Below, piece after piece: positions 18,210 through 28,254 of a stretch of 64,000 bases of DNA. The number at the start of each line of letters is the position of its first letter. Positions within the stretch are counted from its first letter, which is position 1. The notes under the pieces were generated by a model. It was not told the DNA's origin and searched no databases. It was given only the letters and a program-made list of their open reading frames with translations. The stretch is from Carboxydothermus hydrogenoformans Z-2901. GTDB lineage: Bacteria > Bacillota > Z-2901 > Carboxydothermales > Carboxydothermaceae. The position numbers were made by a program, and so were the translations under genes. Location of the stretch: positions 930,001-994,000 of the forward strand of contig NC_007503.1 in the NCBI RefSeq assembly GCF_000012865.1. Direction: 5' to 3'.

Positions 18210-18455
18210 ATGGCGATAGCCCGTGTAATCGTGGAATTAAAGCCCGGGGTTTTGGACCCTCAGGGGGAAGCGATTAAAAATTCCTTACATGCTCTCGGGT
18301 ATGAGGAAGTAAAAAAGGTAAGGGTTGGCAAGTTTATTACCTTAGAAGTTGAGGGAAATGACTTAAAGGAAATAGAAGAAAGAGTTAAGGAAATGGCCGA
18401 TAAGCTTTTAGCCAATGTGGTTATTGAAAAATTTACGGTGCAGGTGGAGGGTTAA
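18210..18455 (+). CDS. purS: FGAM synthase subunit PurS
   Basis: The 81-residue PurS protein bridges PurL and PurQ and channels ammonia in the three-part formylglycinamidine ribonucleotide synthase of Gram-positive bacteria. The opening [20 protein letters not shown] and the [11 protein letters not shown] segment are family hallmarks. The ATG follows GGAGGG. It is separated from purQ by a single base. Confidence 0.95.
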
Positions 18456-18456
18456 G

Positions 18457-19161
18457 ATGAAGTTCGGGGTGGTGGTTTTTCCGGGCTCCAATTGTGATGC
18501 CGATTGTTTTCACGTCTTAAAAAACGTCTTTGGCCGGGAGACGGTGTATATCTGGCATAAAGAGGATAATTTTGATGTTGACTGCATTGTTCTGCCCGGT
18601 GGCTTTTCCTACGGCGATTATTTGCGGGCCGGGGCGATTGCCCGTTTTAGCCCGGTGATGAAAAAAGTGGTAGAGTTTGCTAATGCCGGAGGTCTGGTTA
18701 TCGGTATCTGTAACGGTTTTCAAATCCTTTTAGAAGCGGGGCTTTTACCCGGTGCCATGCTTAGAAATAAAAGCATAAATTTCCGGTGCCATGATGTTTA
18801 CCTGCGGGTAGAAAACAACAATACTCCCTTTACCAGTAAAGCGCATGAGGGACAGGTGCTGAAAATTCCCATTGCCCACGGGGAGGGGAATTACTACTGC
18901 GAGCCGGATACCTTAAAAAAGCTTATTGCCAACGGACAGGTGGTGTTTCGGTACTGTAATTCCCGGGGGGAAGTGACCGAGGATGCCAATCCCAATGGTT
19001 CCCTTTACAATATTGCGGGAATCATTAACGAGAAAGGTAACGTCCTCGGTATGATGCCCCATCCGGAGCGCTGCTCGGAGAATATCCTGGGAGGAGAGGA
19101 TGGCAGGGTAATCTGGGAATCGATTATCGCGTACTTGGAAAGGGGGGCTAACCGTGGCTAA
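18457..19161 (+). CDS. purQ: FGAM synthase glutaminase subunit PurQ
   Basis: Hydrolyses glutamine to supply ammonia to PurL. The 234-residue class I glutamine amidotransferase has the nucleophile in [19 protein letters not shown] (near residue 87), [10 protein letters not shown] at the start and the [10 protein letters not shown] histidine-glutamate pair near the end. The ATG at 18457 directly follows the purS stop, with GGTGGAGG upstream. Its last 8 bases overlap the GTG start of purL. Confidence 0.96.
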
Positions 19162-21340
19162 GTGGCGGGAGATGGGCTTAACCGACGAAGAATACCGGCG
19201 AATTGTCGAGTATCTGGGCCGCGAACCAAATGAAGTGGAACTGGGCATGTGTGCGGTGATGTGGTCGGAGCACTGCAGCTATAAAAGTTCCAAGATTCAT
19301 TTAAAAAAGCTTCCCACCAGGGGTCCGGCGGTGGTGCAGGGGCCCGGGGAAAATGCCGGAGTGGTCGATATCGGAGACGGACTGGGAATTGCCTTTAAAA
19401 TTGAAAGCCATAACCACCCGTCAGCCATCGAGCCCTACCAGGGAGCGGCAACGGGAGTCGGGGGGATAATCCGGGACATCTTTGCCATGGGAGCGCGGCC
19501 GATAGCCCTTTTGGATTCCCTTCGCTTTGGCAAACTTCACTCACCCAGGGTTCGCCACCTTTTTACCGGCGTGGTGGCCGGGATTGCGGGTTACGGTAAC
19601 TGCATCGGGATTCCTACGGTGGCGGGGGATGTTTATTTTCAGGAATCGTATGAAGAAAATCCTCTGGTAAATGCGATGTGTGTGGGCATCGTGGAGCTTT
19701 CCAAACTGAAAAAAGGTGTAGCCACGGGGGTAGGCAATCCTGTTCTTTTGGTAGGAGCGACTACCGGGCGCGACGGGATTCACGGAGCCACCTTTGCTTC
19801 CGAAGAGCTGTCCCAGGACGGGGAGGATAAACGGCCTTCGGTGCAGGTGGGAGACCCCTTTATGGAAAAGCTTTTACTGGAAGCATGTCTGGAAGCTCTG
19901 GAATACGGTCACATCGTTGGCATGCAGGATCTGGGCGCCGCCGGACTTACCAGTTCTTCATCGGAAATGGCCGCCCGGGGGAAATCGGGTATCCGGCTCT
20001 ACCTGGACAGGGTGCCCCTCCGGGAAGAGGGGATGACCCCTTACGAAATTATGCTTTCCGAATCCCAGGAACGGATGCTTTTAGTGGTGGAAAAAGGGTA
20101 TGAGGATGAAATCATCAAAATCTTTAAAAAGTGGGATTTAAATGCGGTGGTGGTGGGAGAAATTACCGATGGCGAGGAAATCGAGGTATTTTTTGACGGG
20201 GAATGCGTTGCAAAACTTCCCTACCGCTTGCTAACCGAGGAGGCTCCCGTTTACGACCGGCCTTACCGGATTCCGGAGATTAAAAACCTGCAAAGCATAA
20301 ACCCGGCTGGGGTGGATTGCGGAGAGGCTCTGCGCCGGCTTTTACAAAGCCCCAATATTGCCAGGAAAAGTTATGTGTACGAACAGTACGACCACCAGGT
20401 AGGGGTTAATACGGTAGTGAAACCCGGTTACTCCGATGCCGCAGTTTTAAGAATCAAGGGTACGAAAAAGGGCATTGCCGTAAAAACCGACGGCAACGGC
20501 CGCTATGTTTACCATAATCCCCGGGAAGGGGCCAAACGGGCGGTACTGGAGACGGCTTTAAATTTGGCGGTTACCGGGGCAAAACCTCTGGGTCTTACCA
20601 ACTGCTTGAACTTTGGCAACCCGGAAAAGCCGGAAATTATGGGGCAGTTTGTGGAAGTAATTGCGGGGATGAAGGAAGCGTGTGAAATTTTAAATATTCC
20701 CGTAACCGGCGGCAACGTTAGCTTTTACAACGAAACCGGTGAAAAAGCTATTTACCCTACACCGGTTATCGGGATGGTGGGTTTAATTGACGATTTGGAA
20801 ACGGGACTTATTCCCATGGCTTTTCAGACCGAGGGAGATTTAATTTACCTCCTGGGTGAACCCACCGGGGAGCTCGGGCAAAGCGAGTTTTTAAAGGAGT
20901 TTTTTGGGGACGTTCTGGTTCCGGTACCACCGGTGGACCTTCAGGAAGGGAGAAGGATAATCGAGCTTTTACCCTTGTTAAAAAAGCAAGGACTCATTAA
21001 CTCTGCTCATGATGTTAGCGATGGCGGTTTGGCGGTTTCCCTTTGTGAGGCAGCCTTTGCCGGGGAGCTGGGGGTAAACATCGATTTTACCACTTCCCTT
21101 CTGCCGCAGGAGTTTCTTTTTTCGGAAAAAGTTGGCCTGGTAATAGTATCGGTATCTCCGGAAAAAGAAGAGGAGTTTATAAAGTCAGTAAAAAATGCCG
21201 GGGTTTTTGTTTTAAAGCTTGGCCGGGTGAACGGGAAGGATGAGATAGAAATTTGCCTAAACGGTCAGAGGGTCATCCAAGAAAAGCTATCGGAGTTAAA
21301 AGCCTTGTATGAGGGGGGCCTAAGTTGGGCTTTGAAATAA
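19154..21340 (+). CDS. purL: FGAM synthase large subunit PurL (small type)
   Basis: Catalytic subunit of formylglycinamidine ribonucleotide synthase, using ATP and PurQ-derived ammonia. At 728 residues it is the PurS/PurQ-dependent form, not the 1300-residue fusion. Recognisable blocks are [61 protein letters not shown] and the second-half [14 protein letters not shown]. The start is GTG, overlapping purQ, and the end overlaps purF by 16 bases. Confidence 0.97.
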
Positions 21341-22683
21341 GAGAAGAGTGCGGGGTGTTTGGAATTTATGCCCCGGGGCATGATGTGGCCCGGCTTACCT
21401 ACTGGGGACTTTTTGCCCTGCAGCACCGGGGGCAGGAAAGCGCGGGAATTGCGGTAGGCGATGGCAGGGATATAAACCTTCACAAGGGCATGGGGCTGGT
21501 GGCGGAAGTTTTTAGCGAGGAGAAATTAGACGGGTTAAAAGGATTTGTGGCCGCCGGACATGTACGCTATTCGACCACCGGGGCCAGCGTGCCCATAAAT
21601 GCCCAGCCGTTGGTATTTCATTATAAGTTGGGAAAAATTGCTTTAGGACATAACGGCAATCTCGCCAACGTTTTGGAGTTAAAGAAAAATCTTCTGTCCC
21701 GGGGGGCAATTTTTCAGACCACTACCGACAGCGAAGTGATTTTAAATGTTATTGCCCAGTACGCCCAGACGGATTTGGTGGAAGGTATTTTAAAGGCGAT
21801 GGTGGATTTAAAGGGAGCGTATTCTTTGGTGATTATGACCGAGAACCAATTAATAGGGGTGCGCGATCCCTGGGGTTTTAGGCCTTTGGTTTTGGGGAGA
21901 TTTTACAACGGTTATGTTTTAGCTTCCGAGTCGGCAGCCCTTGATACCATTGGCGCTGAGCTTATTCGGGATGTGGAGCCGGGGGAAATTATCGTAATTG
22001 ACGAAAACGGCCTTAAAAGTTATAAATTCCTGCAGGGCATGAAGCATTCCTTTTGCATTTTTGAATTCATCTATTTTGCCCGACCGGACAGCATTATTAA
22101 TGGCTATCATGTAAACACCGTTCGCCGGAAAATGGGACAGGTTTTGGCCAAGGAATACCCGGTAAAGGCGGATTTGGTGGTGCCGGTGCCGGATTCGGGT
22201 ACCGCCGCAGCCCGGGGGTATGCGGAGGCATCGGGGATACCTCTGGAAGAGGGGTTAATGAAAAATCGTTATGCCGGCCGCACTTTTATCCGGCCGAGCC
22301 AAAGAGAACGGGAAATTGGCGTGAAGTTAAAGCTAAACCCTATCCGGGAGGTTTTAAAGGACAAAAAGATTGTGGTTATTGATGATTCGATTGTCCGGGG
22401 GACGACCAGCAAGCAGATTATCGAGCTTTTAAGAGATGCCGGGGCCAGGGAAATTCATTTATTGTTAAGTTCGCCGCCGTTTATACGCTCCTGTTACTAC
22501 GGTATTGATATTTCCCGTGACGATGAATTAATTGCGGCAAAATATTCGGTTGAGGAAATAAAAAACTATCTTGGGGCCGACGGACTTTATTATTTGTCTT
22601 TAGAAGGCTTACTTGGGATTTTTAAGGAACGGGATTTTTGTCTTGCTTGCTTTACCGGGGATTACCCGGTACCGATAAATTAA
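21325..22683 (+). CDS. purF: Amidophosphoribosyltransferase
   Basis: First committed step of purine synthesis: PRPP plus glutamine gives phosphoribosylamine. The 452-residue enzyme is synthesised with an eight-residue propeptide, the Ntn nucleophile being Cys9 in [20 protein letters not shown] and HNGNLAN complete the glutaminase site, and [17 protein letters not shown] is the PRPP-binding motif. Cysteines in [21 protein letters not shown] and FCLACF match those that hold the [4Fe-4S] cluster in the Bacillus type, implying oxygen-sensitive stability control. The start is TTG inside the purL end. Confidence 0.96.
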   Translation: MGFEIREECGVFGIYAPGHDVARLTYWGLFALQHRGQESAGIAVGDGRDINLHKGMGLVAEVFSEEKLDGLKGFVAAGHVRYSTTGASVPINAQPLVFHYKLGKIALGHNGNLANVLELKKNLLSRGAIFQTTTDSEVILNVIAQYAQTDLVEGILKAMVDLKGAYSLVIMTENQLIGVRDPWGFRPLVLGRFYNGYVLASESAALDTIGAELIRDVEPGEIIVIDENGLKSYKFLQGMKHSFCIFEFIYFARPDSIINGYHVNTVRRKMGQVLAKEYPVKADLVVPVPDSGTAAARGYAEASGIPLEEGLMKNRYAGRTFIRPSQREREIGVKLKLNPIREVLKDKKIVVIDDSIVRGTTSKQIIELLRDAGAREIHLLLSSPPFIRSCYYGIDISRDDELIAAKYSVEEIKNYLGADGLYYLSLEGLLGIFKERDFCLACFTGDYPVPIN

Positions 22684-22699
22684 TGGTGGGGGTAAGACC

Positions 22700-23731
22700 A
22701 TGGAGGAGTTAACGTATAAAGCTGCCGGGGTCGATATCGATGCCGGCATGGATGTGGTCCGGCGCATTAAATCGGAAGTGGAGAAAACTTTAAACCCAAA
22801 TGTTCTGGCCGGCATTGGCGGTTTTTCCGCCCTTTATTGTTTGGATGTTACGGGATATAACGAGCCGGTTTTAGTTTCATCGACCGATGGGGTGGGAACA
22901 AAGCTTAAGATAGCTCAGGCACTGGGAAAATACGACACCATAGGCATTGATTTGGTAGCGATGGTGGTTAACGATTTACTCACTGTGGGAGCTAAACCGC
23001 TGTTTTTCCTGGATTACGTTGCGGTGGGCAAGCTAAATCCGGAACAGGTGGCCGACTTGGTGAAGGGAATGGCGGAAGGCTGCCTTGAGGCAGACTGCGC
23101 CCTGGTTGGGGGAGAAACGGCGGAAATGCCCGGGGTTTACCATCCCGGAGATTTTGATATTGCCGGCTTTGGTGTGGGGGTTGTGGAAAAAAGCAAGATA
23201 ATCGATGGAAGTTCCGTTAAAGCCGGTGATGTTATAATTGGCGTTGCTTCCTCGGGGATCCACAGTAACGGTTTAAGTCTTGCCCGAAAGGCTCTCTTGG
23301 AGTACGGTAACTATCATCTTACCGCTTATGTCGAGGAGTTTGGGAAAACCCTGGGGGAAGAACTTTTAACTCCTACCCGGATTTATGTAAAGCCAGTACT
23401 TGATTTAATGCAAAAGGTGGAGATAAAAGGTATGGCCCATATTACCGGCGGCGGGATTGTAGATAATCTTCCCCGGATTTTACCGGAAAAGGTAGAGGCG
23501 CGGATAACCGTGAACTGGGAAATACCAAAAATTTTTAAGTTAATTGAAAAGGCCGGGAATGTGCCGCGAAGGGAAATGTGGCGGACATTTAACATGGGCA
23601 TTGGTTTTATTTTAATCGTGGAGGAGGCAAAGGTTCAGGAAGCAATTAAAACGTTAGAGAGTTTTAATTATAAGGCATGGGTAATTGGAGAAATTACCGC
23701 GGGGGAACGCAGGGTGATTATTAATGAATAG
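22700..23731 (+). CDS. purM: AIR synthetase
   Basis: Phosphoribosylformylglycinamidine cyclo-ligase, which closes the imidazole ring using ATP. The 343-residue protein has YKAAGVDIDAGMDVVRRIK at the start, STDGVGTKLKIA, DLVAMVVNDLLTVGAKPLFF, GGETAEMPGVY and GVASSGIHSNGLSL, all diagnostic. The ATG is preceded by a GGTGGGGG-like site. It is 16 bases after purF and 11 before purN. Confidence 0.97.
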   Translation: MEELTYKAAGVDIDAGMDVVRRIKSEVEKTLNPNVLAGIGGFSALYCLDVTGYNEPVLVSSTDGVGTKLKIAQALGKYDTIGIDLVAMVVNDLLTVGAKPLFFLDYVAVGKLNPEQVADLVKGMAEGCLEADCALVGGETAEMPGVYHPGDFDIAGFGVGVVEKSKIIDGSSVKAGDVIIGVASSGIHSNGLSLARKALLEYGNYHLTAYVEEFGKTLGEELLTPTRIYVKPVLDLMQKVEIKGMAHITGGGIVDNLPRILPEKVEARITVNWEIPKIFKLIEKAGNVPRREMWRTFNMGIGFILIVEEAKVQEAIKTLESFNYKAWVIGEITAGERRVIINE

Positions 23732-23742
23732 GGAGGAAGAAA

Positions 23743-24372
23743 ATGTTAAACTTAGGGGTTTTGGCTTCGGGACGGGGGAGTAACTTTCAGGCGATTATTG
23801 ATGCGATTGCGTGGGGAGTTTTGCCGGCAAAAATTAAAGTGCTGGTGACCGATAATCCTGAAGCTTACGCTATCGAACGGGCCAGGCGGGCAGGTATACC
23901 CTGGCATTACTTTGACCCGAAAGGTTTTAAAAATAAAGAGGAATACGAAAAGGAGATAGTGAAAACCTTACTTTCCTATGAAGTTGATACGGTGTGTCTT
24001 GCGGGCTACATGCGCTTAATTGGCAAACCTTTACTTTCTTCTTTTCCCATGAGGATTATTAATATCCATCCGGCGCTGCTACCGGCGTTCCCCGGGCTTC
24101 ATGCCCAAAAGCAGGCTCTTGATTACGGGGTGAAAATTGCCGGCTGTACCGTGCATTTTGTCGATGAGGGGATGGATACCGGCCCCATTATTTTGCAGGC
24201 AGCGGTTCCGGTGTACGATGACGACAGTGAGGAAAGCTTAAGTGAGCGGATCTTAGAACAGGAACACCGAATTTTGGTAGAGGCGCTTAGGCTTTTAAGT
24301 GAAAACCGCTTATTGGTAGAAGGACGGCGGGTAAGAATCTTGCCGGACGGGGGTGAAGGACATGGGAAGTAA
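23743..24372 (+). CDS. purN: Glycinamide ribonucleotide formyltransferase
   Basis: Formylates GAR using 10-formyltetrahydrofolate. The 209-residue enzyme contains LASGRGSNFQAIIDAI at the N-terminus, AGYMRLIG, IINIHPALLPAFPGLHAQ (catalytic Asn-His) and GCTVHFVDEGMDTGPII with the catalytic Asp. The ATG follows AGGGAGGA. The last 11 bases overlap purH. Confidence 0.96.
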   Translation: MLNLGVLASGRGSNFQAIIDAIAWGVLPAKIKVLVTDNPEAYAIERARRAGIPWHYFDPKGFKNKEEYEKEIVKTLLSYEVDTVCLAGYMRLIGKPLLSSFPMRIINIHPALLPAFPGLHAQKQALDYGVKIAGCTVHFVDEGMDTGPIILQAAVPVYDDDSEESLSERILEQEHRILVEALRLLSENRLLVEGRRVRILPDGGEGHGK

Positions 24373-25876
24373 GCGGGCTTTAATTTCCGTTTACGATAAA
24401 AAGGGTATAGTGGAATTTGCCGGGAAATTAGTAGATTTAGGCTTTGAAATAATTTCTACCGGGGGAAGTTATAAAGTTTTAAAAGAGGCCGGTATCCCGG
24501 TTACGTATATAAGTGATATTACCGGTTTTCCGGAAATTTTAGAAGGACGGGTAAAGACTTTGCATCCGGCAATTCACGGGGGTATCCTGGCCAAAAGAAC
24601 GGAGGAGCATTTAAAGGAAATTTCAGCCCAGGGTATAAAGCCTATTGATTTGGTGATAGTAAACCTGTATCCATTCCGGGAAACGGTAGCGCGGGGAGCT
24701 GATCGTGACGAAATCATTGAAAATATTGACATAGGTGGCCCCACTTTAATCCGGGCAGCAGCCAAAAACCACCGGTACGTTACGGTGGTGGTCGATCCGG
24801 AAGATTATGCGGAAGTGGCCGAACATCTGAAAAAGGGAGAGGTGCCGCCTGAGGTCAGGGAAAGGTTAGCTTTAAAAGCGTTCCGCCATACTGCCAGTTA
24901 CGACATTGCTATTGCCAATTATTTTGCGGGAAGGTTAGAGGATGGTGGTTTTCGGAAAAAATTATATATTGAAGCGGAACAGGTGGAAATGCTGCGGTAC
25001 GGAGAAAATCCCCACCAGCGGGGAGCGGTTTACCGGGTGGAGGGGACTTTTGGACTGGTTGATGCGGAAATTTTAAACGGTAAAGCCATGAGCTTTAATA
25101 ATTACCTTGATGCCGATGCAGCGTACCGGTTAATCTGGGAGTTTCGTGAGCCGGCGGCAGCCATAATCAAGCACACCGTACCCTGCGGTGTGGCTACCGG
25201 GGAAAATTTAAAGGAAGCTTACGAAAAAGCGTATGCCGGTGATCCGGTGTCGGCTTACGGGGGAATTGTTGCTTTTAACGGTGCGGTTGATGAAAAGGTG
25301 GCTGAGCTTTTGGTTCAGCATTTTTACGAGGTAATAATTGCTCCGGACTTTTCCGATGAAGCCTTAAAAATCTTGCGGGAAAAGAAGAATTTACGGGTTA
25401 TAAAGGCAAAACCGCTTGCTTTAGAGGAACTTAATTTAAGGCAAATTAGCGGAGGACTGTTGCTTCAGGAAAATGATGGGAAGCTTTATGAAGAATTAAA
25501 GGTGGTAGCGGGTAATGATTTAACCGAAGGGCAAAGGGAAGATATAGTTTTTGGTTTAAAAGTAGTGAAATACGTTAAATCCAATGCCATAGCTGTGGTA
25601 AAGGACGGGATGCTTTTAGGAGCTGGCGGTGGGCAGACCAGCCGGATTGATGCGGTAAAAATTGCATTAAATAAAGCCGGGGAAAGAGCCCGGGGAGCGG
25701 TGGTGGTTTCCGATGCCTTCTTCCCCTTTGCCGATTCCATCGAGGAACTGGCCAAAGCGGGGGTTTCGGTGGTAGTAGAGCCGGGAGGAGCGGTGCGCGA
25801 CCGGGAAGTAATCGAAGAAGCGGCAAAAAGAAATGTAACTCTCGTTTTTACGGGAGTAAGGCATTTCTTACATTAG
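24362..25876 (+). CDS. purH: Bifunctional AICAR transformylase / IMP cyclohydrolase
   Basis: Catalyses the last two steps to IMP. The 504-residue protein has the cyclohydrolase domain first (ALISVYDKKGIVEFA, ISTGGSYKVL, EGRVKTLHPAIHGGILA) and the transformylase domain second (LRYGENPHQRGAVY, IIKHTVPCGVATG, DPVSAYGGIVAFN, GAGGGQTSRIDAVKIA). The ATG at 24362 is used because GGGGGTG lies six bases upstream. A GTG three codons earlier is an alternative. It overlaps the end of purN. Confidence 0.96.
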   Translation: MGSKRALISVYDKKGIVEFAGKLVDLGFEIISTGGSYKVLKEAGIPVTYISDITGFPEILEGRVKTLHPAIHGGILAKRTEEHLKEISAQGIKPIDLVIVNLYPFRETVARGADRDEIIENIDIGGPTLIRAAAKNHRYVTVVVDPEDYAEVAEHLKKGEVPPEVRERLALKAFRHTASYDIAIANYFAGRLEDGGFRKKLYIEAEQVEMLRYGENPHQRGAVYRVEGTFGLVDAEILNGKAMSFNNYLDADAAYRLIWEFREPAAAIIKHTVPCGVATGENLKEAYEKAYAGDPVSAYGGIVAFNGAVDEKVAELLVQHFYEVIIAPDFSDEALKILREKKNLRVIKAKPLALEELNLRQISGGLLLQENDGKLYEELKVVAGNDLTEGQREDIVFGLKVVKYVKSNAIAVVKDGMLLGAGGGQTSRIDAVKIALNKAGERARGAVVVSDAFFPFADSIEELAKAGVSVVVEPGGAVRDREVIEEAAKRNVTLVFTGVRHFLH

Positions 25877-25888
25877 GAGGGTTAGTGG

Positions 25889-27157
25889 ATGAAGGTTCTG
25901 GTAGTGGGAAGTGGCGGCCGGGAGCATGCTATAGTAAAAAAACTTAAGGAAAGTCCAAAAGTTACGGAGGTATTGGCCGCTCCGGGTAATGCCGGCATTG
26001 CCCGGGAGGCTCGGGTGGTGCCGGTGGAAGTGGATAACCTGTCCGGGCTTTTGGAAATTGCCCTGCGGGAGAAAGTGGATTTAACGGTGGTGGGACCCGA
26101 GCTTCCCTTAACCCTGGGGATTGTCGATTATTTTAACGAACATGGTCTTTTAGTCTTTGGCCCAGGCCGGGATGCGGCCCAAATTGAGGGCAGTAAAAGT
26201 TTTGCCAAGGAACTGATGCGGGAAAACGGTATTCCTACGGCTTTTTATGAAACTTTTACCGATTATAACGAAGCCAGGGAGTACGTTTACCGGAAAGGGG
26301 TGCCGATAGTCATTAAAGCCGACGGCCTGGCGGCGGGTAAAGGGGTTTACGTTTGCCAGGAGTTGGAGGAAGCGATAAAAGCTTTAAACGATATTTTCGT
26401 TAAGCGGATTTTTGGGGCTGCGGGAAATAAAGTGGTCATTGAAGAATATCTCGAGGGGCAAGAGGTTAGCGTCCTCGCTTTTACCGATGGGGAAACGGTG
26501 GTGCAAATGGTGCCGGCACAGGACCATAAAAGGGTGTTTAACAACGACCAGGGACCCAATACCGGGGGAATGGGAGCCTATGCCCCGGCTCCCGTATATA
26601 CTCCGGAAATTGCCGAAAGGGTCCAGCGGGAAATCCTGCTGCCCACATTAAAGGGGCTTAAAGGGAAAGGAATAACCTACCGGGGAGTTTTGTATGCGGG
26701 GCTTATCTTAACCCGGGAGGGGCCAAAAGTTTTGGAGTTTAATGCCCGCTTTGGTGATCCCGAAACCCAGGTTATCCTGCCCCTGTTAAAAACCGATTTG
26801 GTAGAGATTATGCTGGCGGTGGTGGAAAAAAGGCTTTCCGAGATAAACATCGAATTTCTGCCCAAGGCCTGTGCCACGGTAGTATTGGCCTCCGGCGGGT
26901 ATCCCGGAAAATACGAAACCGGCAAAGTTATCCATGGTCTTGACCGGTTACCGCCGGGGGTGGTGGCGTATCATGCCGGAACCGCTTTCAATGGGGATGA
27001 TATTGTTACCGCCGGTGGCCGGGTATTAAATATAACGGCGGTAGGGGATACCCTCAAGGCGGCCGTAGAACTTGCCTATGAAGGAGTTAAGGCCGTATCC
27101 TTTGAAGGGATGCACTACCGCACCGATATTGGCCAAAAAGCTTTGAAATTACAATAG
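25889..27157 (+). CDS. purD: GAR synthetase
   Basis: Phosphoribosylamine-glycine ligase, an ATP-grasp enzyme joining glycine to phosphoribosylamine. The 422-residue protein starts MKVLVVGSGGREHAIVKKL and has the ATP-grasp blocks VIKADGLAAGKGVYVC, EEYLEGQEVSVLAFTDG and LEFNARFGDPETQVILP. It is the last gene of the pur operon, 12 bases after purH. The operon terminator appears to lie inside the 3' end of the convergent gene that starts five bases beyond. Confidence 0.97.
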   Translation: MKVLVVGSGGREHAIVKKLKESPKVTEVLAAPGNAGIAREARVVPVEVDNLSGLLEIALREKVDLTVVGPELPLTLGIVDYFNEHGLLVFGPGRDAAQIEGSKSFAKELMRENGIPTAFYETFTDYNEAREYVYRKGVPIVIKADGLAAGKGVYVCQELEEAIKALNDIFVKRIFGAAGNKVVIEEYLEGQEVSVLAFTDGETVVQMVPAQDHKRVFNNDQGPNTGGMGAYAPAPVYTPEIAERVQREILLPTLKGLKGKGITYRGVLYAGLILTREGPKVLEFNARFGDPETQVILPLLKTDLVEIMLAVVEKRLSEINIEFLPKACATVVLASGGYPGKYETGKVIHGLDRLPPGVVAYHAGTAFNGDDIVTAGGRVLNITAVGDTLKAAVELAYEGVKAVSFEGMHYRTDIGQKALKLQ

Positions 27158-27162
27158 GGCTG

Positions 27163-28161
27163 TTATTCAATTCGATAAGTACTTACTTCTTCCGAAGCCA
27201 TAGGTATAACCTCTATGGCTTCTTTATTTTTCGGATTATTTATCCTGTAAAAAGTTACAGTAACTTTCTGCTCCTTGGGGCAATCGGCATAGCGGGCGGT
27301 TATCCGGGCTGCTGTTTTAAGCGCTACATAGGAAATATCATTTCCGGTTAACACTGCCAGGGGACCCTTAAAATTTTGCACCCGCATTAAAATGTCACTA
27401 TCTTTAGCCGATGCTTTTAAAGCTTCGTTTTCCTCGTGGTTGCGGCCGACTATGAGTTTTGCTCCGTGACTTAGCCTAAACTGGCGGCCGATATTTAGCC
27501 TTTTGATTTCTCTTAAATCGTACTGACCGTGGTTGATTAAATCCTTCAGCTTTTTTCCGTATTCCACCTGGGTTAAAAGGCAACCCCCGGCTGGGGAAGG
27601 ATAATTTTGGATTCCCAGTTCTCTGGCTAAAGCCATCTGGGGCTTGCGGTTACGGCCGGAAAAATCCAAAAGTTTTTCCCGGTCGATTATCCCCAAGCGT
27701 TCCGGCAAAGTGGGGGGAAGGTTTTTGGCGGTAAGCGGCCGTACCAAGATATCTTCTACTCCCGCTTCTCTTGCGGTTTGTTGCATCGAGTGGCGCATCT
27801 GGGATTTTGGCCTTTGACCCAGCACTTCACCGCTTATTAAAAAAGAAGCGTTGTATTTGGGCAAAAGTTCTTTGGCTTTTTTTAACATGAAGGCCCGGCA
27901 GTCAATGCACGGGTTCATCGCTTTTCCGTAACCGTATTTTGGTTTTAAAATTATTTCCAAATAATCGTCGCCCAGCGGTTCTAAAATTAGCGGTACTCCC
28001 AATTCTTTGGCTTTCTCTTTGATATATTCGGTTTTTACTTCTGAAACGAAAGGATTTATAAAATGAAGAGCGGTAACATCGGCACCGGCTCTTTGGGAAA
28101 CTTTTATAGCCAGAATACTGTCAAGACCGCCGGAAAAGAGAGCTAAGGCTCGATTGTTCAT
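27163..28161 (-). CDS. PP-loop ATPase with C-terminal NFACT-R/DUF814-like domain
   Basis: A 332-residue protein of the adenine nucleotide alpha-hydrolase (PP-loop) superfamily, related to ThiI/MnmA-type sulfur-transfer enzymes that adenylate tRNA. The PP-loop SGGLDS is at residues 10-15, and a conserved NPCIDCR element places Cys85 and Cys88 near the active site. The C-terminal third (LIVGRNHEENEALKA...AARITARYADCP) resembles the DUF814/NFACT-R domain. True substrate is unknown; a sulfur or selenium tRNA modification is plausible. The ATG at 28161 is preferred because AAAGGAGG lies eight bases upstream. It follows a paralogue behind a terminator. Confidence 0.7.
   Translation of the reverse strand: MNNRALALFSGGLDSILAIKVSQRAGADVTALHFINPFVSEVKTEYIKEKAKELGVPLILEPLGDDYLEIILKPKYGYGKAMNPCIDCRAFMLKKAKELLPKYNASFLISGEVLGQRPKSQMRHSMQQTAREAGVEDILVRPLTAKNLPPTLPERLGIIDREKLLDFSGRNRKPQMALARELGIQNYPSPAGGCLLTQVEYGKKLKDLINHGQYDLREIKRLNIGRQFRLSHGAKLIVGRNHEENEALKASAKDSDILMRVQNFKGPLAVLTGNDISYVALKTAARITARYADCPKEQKVTVTFYRINNPKNKEAIEVIPMASEEVSTYRIE
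27194..27231 (+). terminator. Probable pur operon terminator located inside the convergent gene
   Basis: GAAGCCATAG at 27194-27203 pairs perfectly with CTATGGCTTC at 27213-27222 around a nine-base loop, then TTTATTTTT follows on the plus strand. It sits 37 bases past the purD stop, within the last codons of the leftward PP-loop gene. Confidence 0.7.
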
Positions 28162-28220
28162 GGTCAAAGCCTCCTTTAAAAACTTCATTTAATAATATAC
28201 CGTAGTTTTTCTTGAAAAAA

Positions 28221-28253
28221 AAGAGCGGCTTAATTTAAAGTAGAGCCGCTCTT
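28221..28253 (-). terminator. Terminator between the two PP-loop genes
   Basis: AAGAGCGGCT at 28221-28230 pairs perfectly with AGCCGCTCTT at 28244-28253. Read leftward, the stem runs into eight T residues directly after the stop codon of the upstream paralogue. A- and T-rich flanks on both sides would also allow rightward function. Confidence 0.88.
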
Positions 28254-28254
28254 T

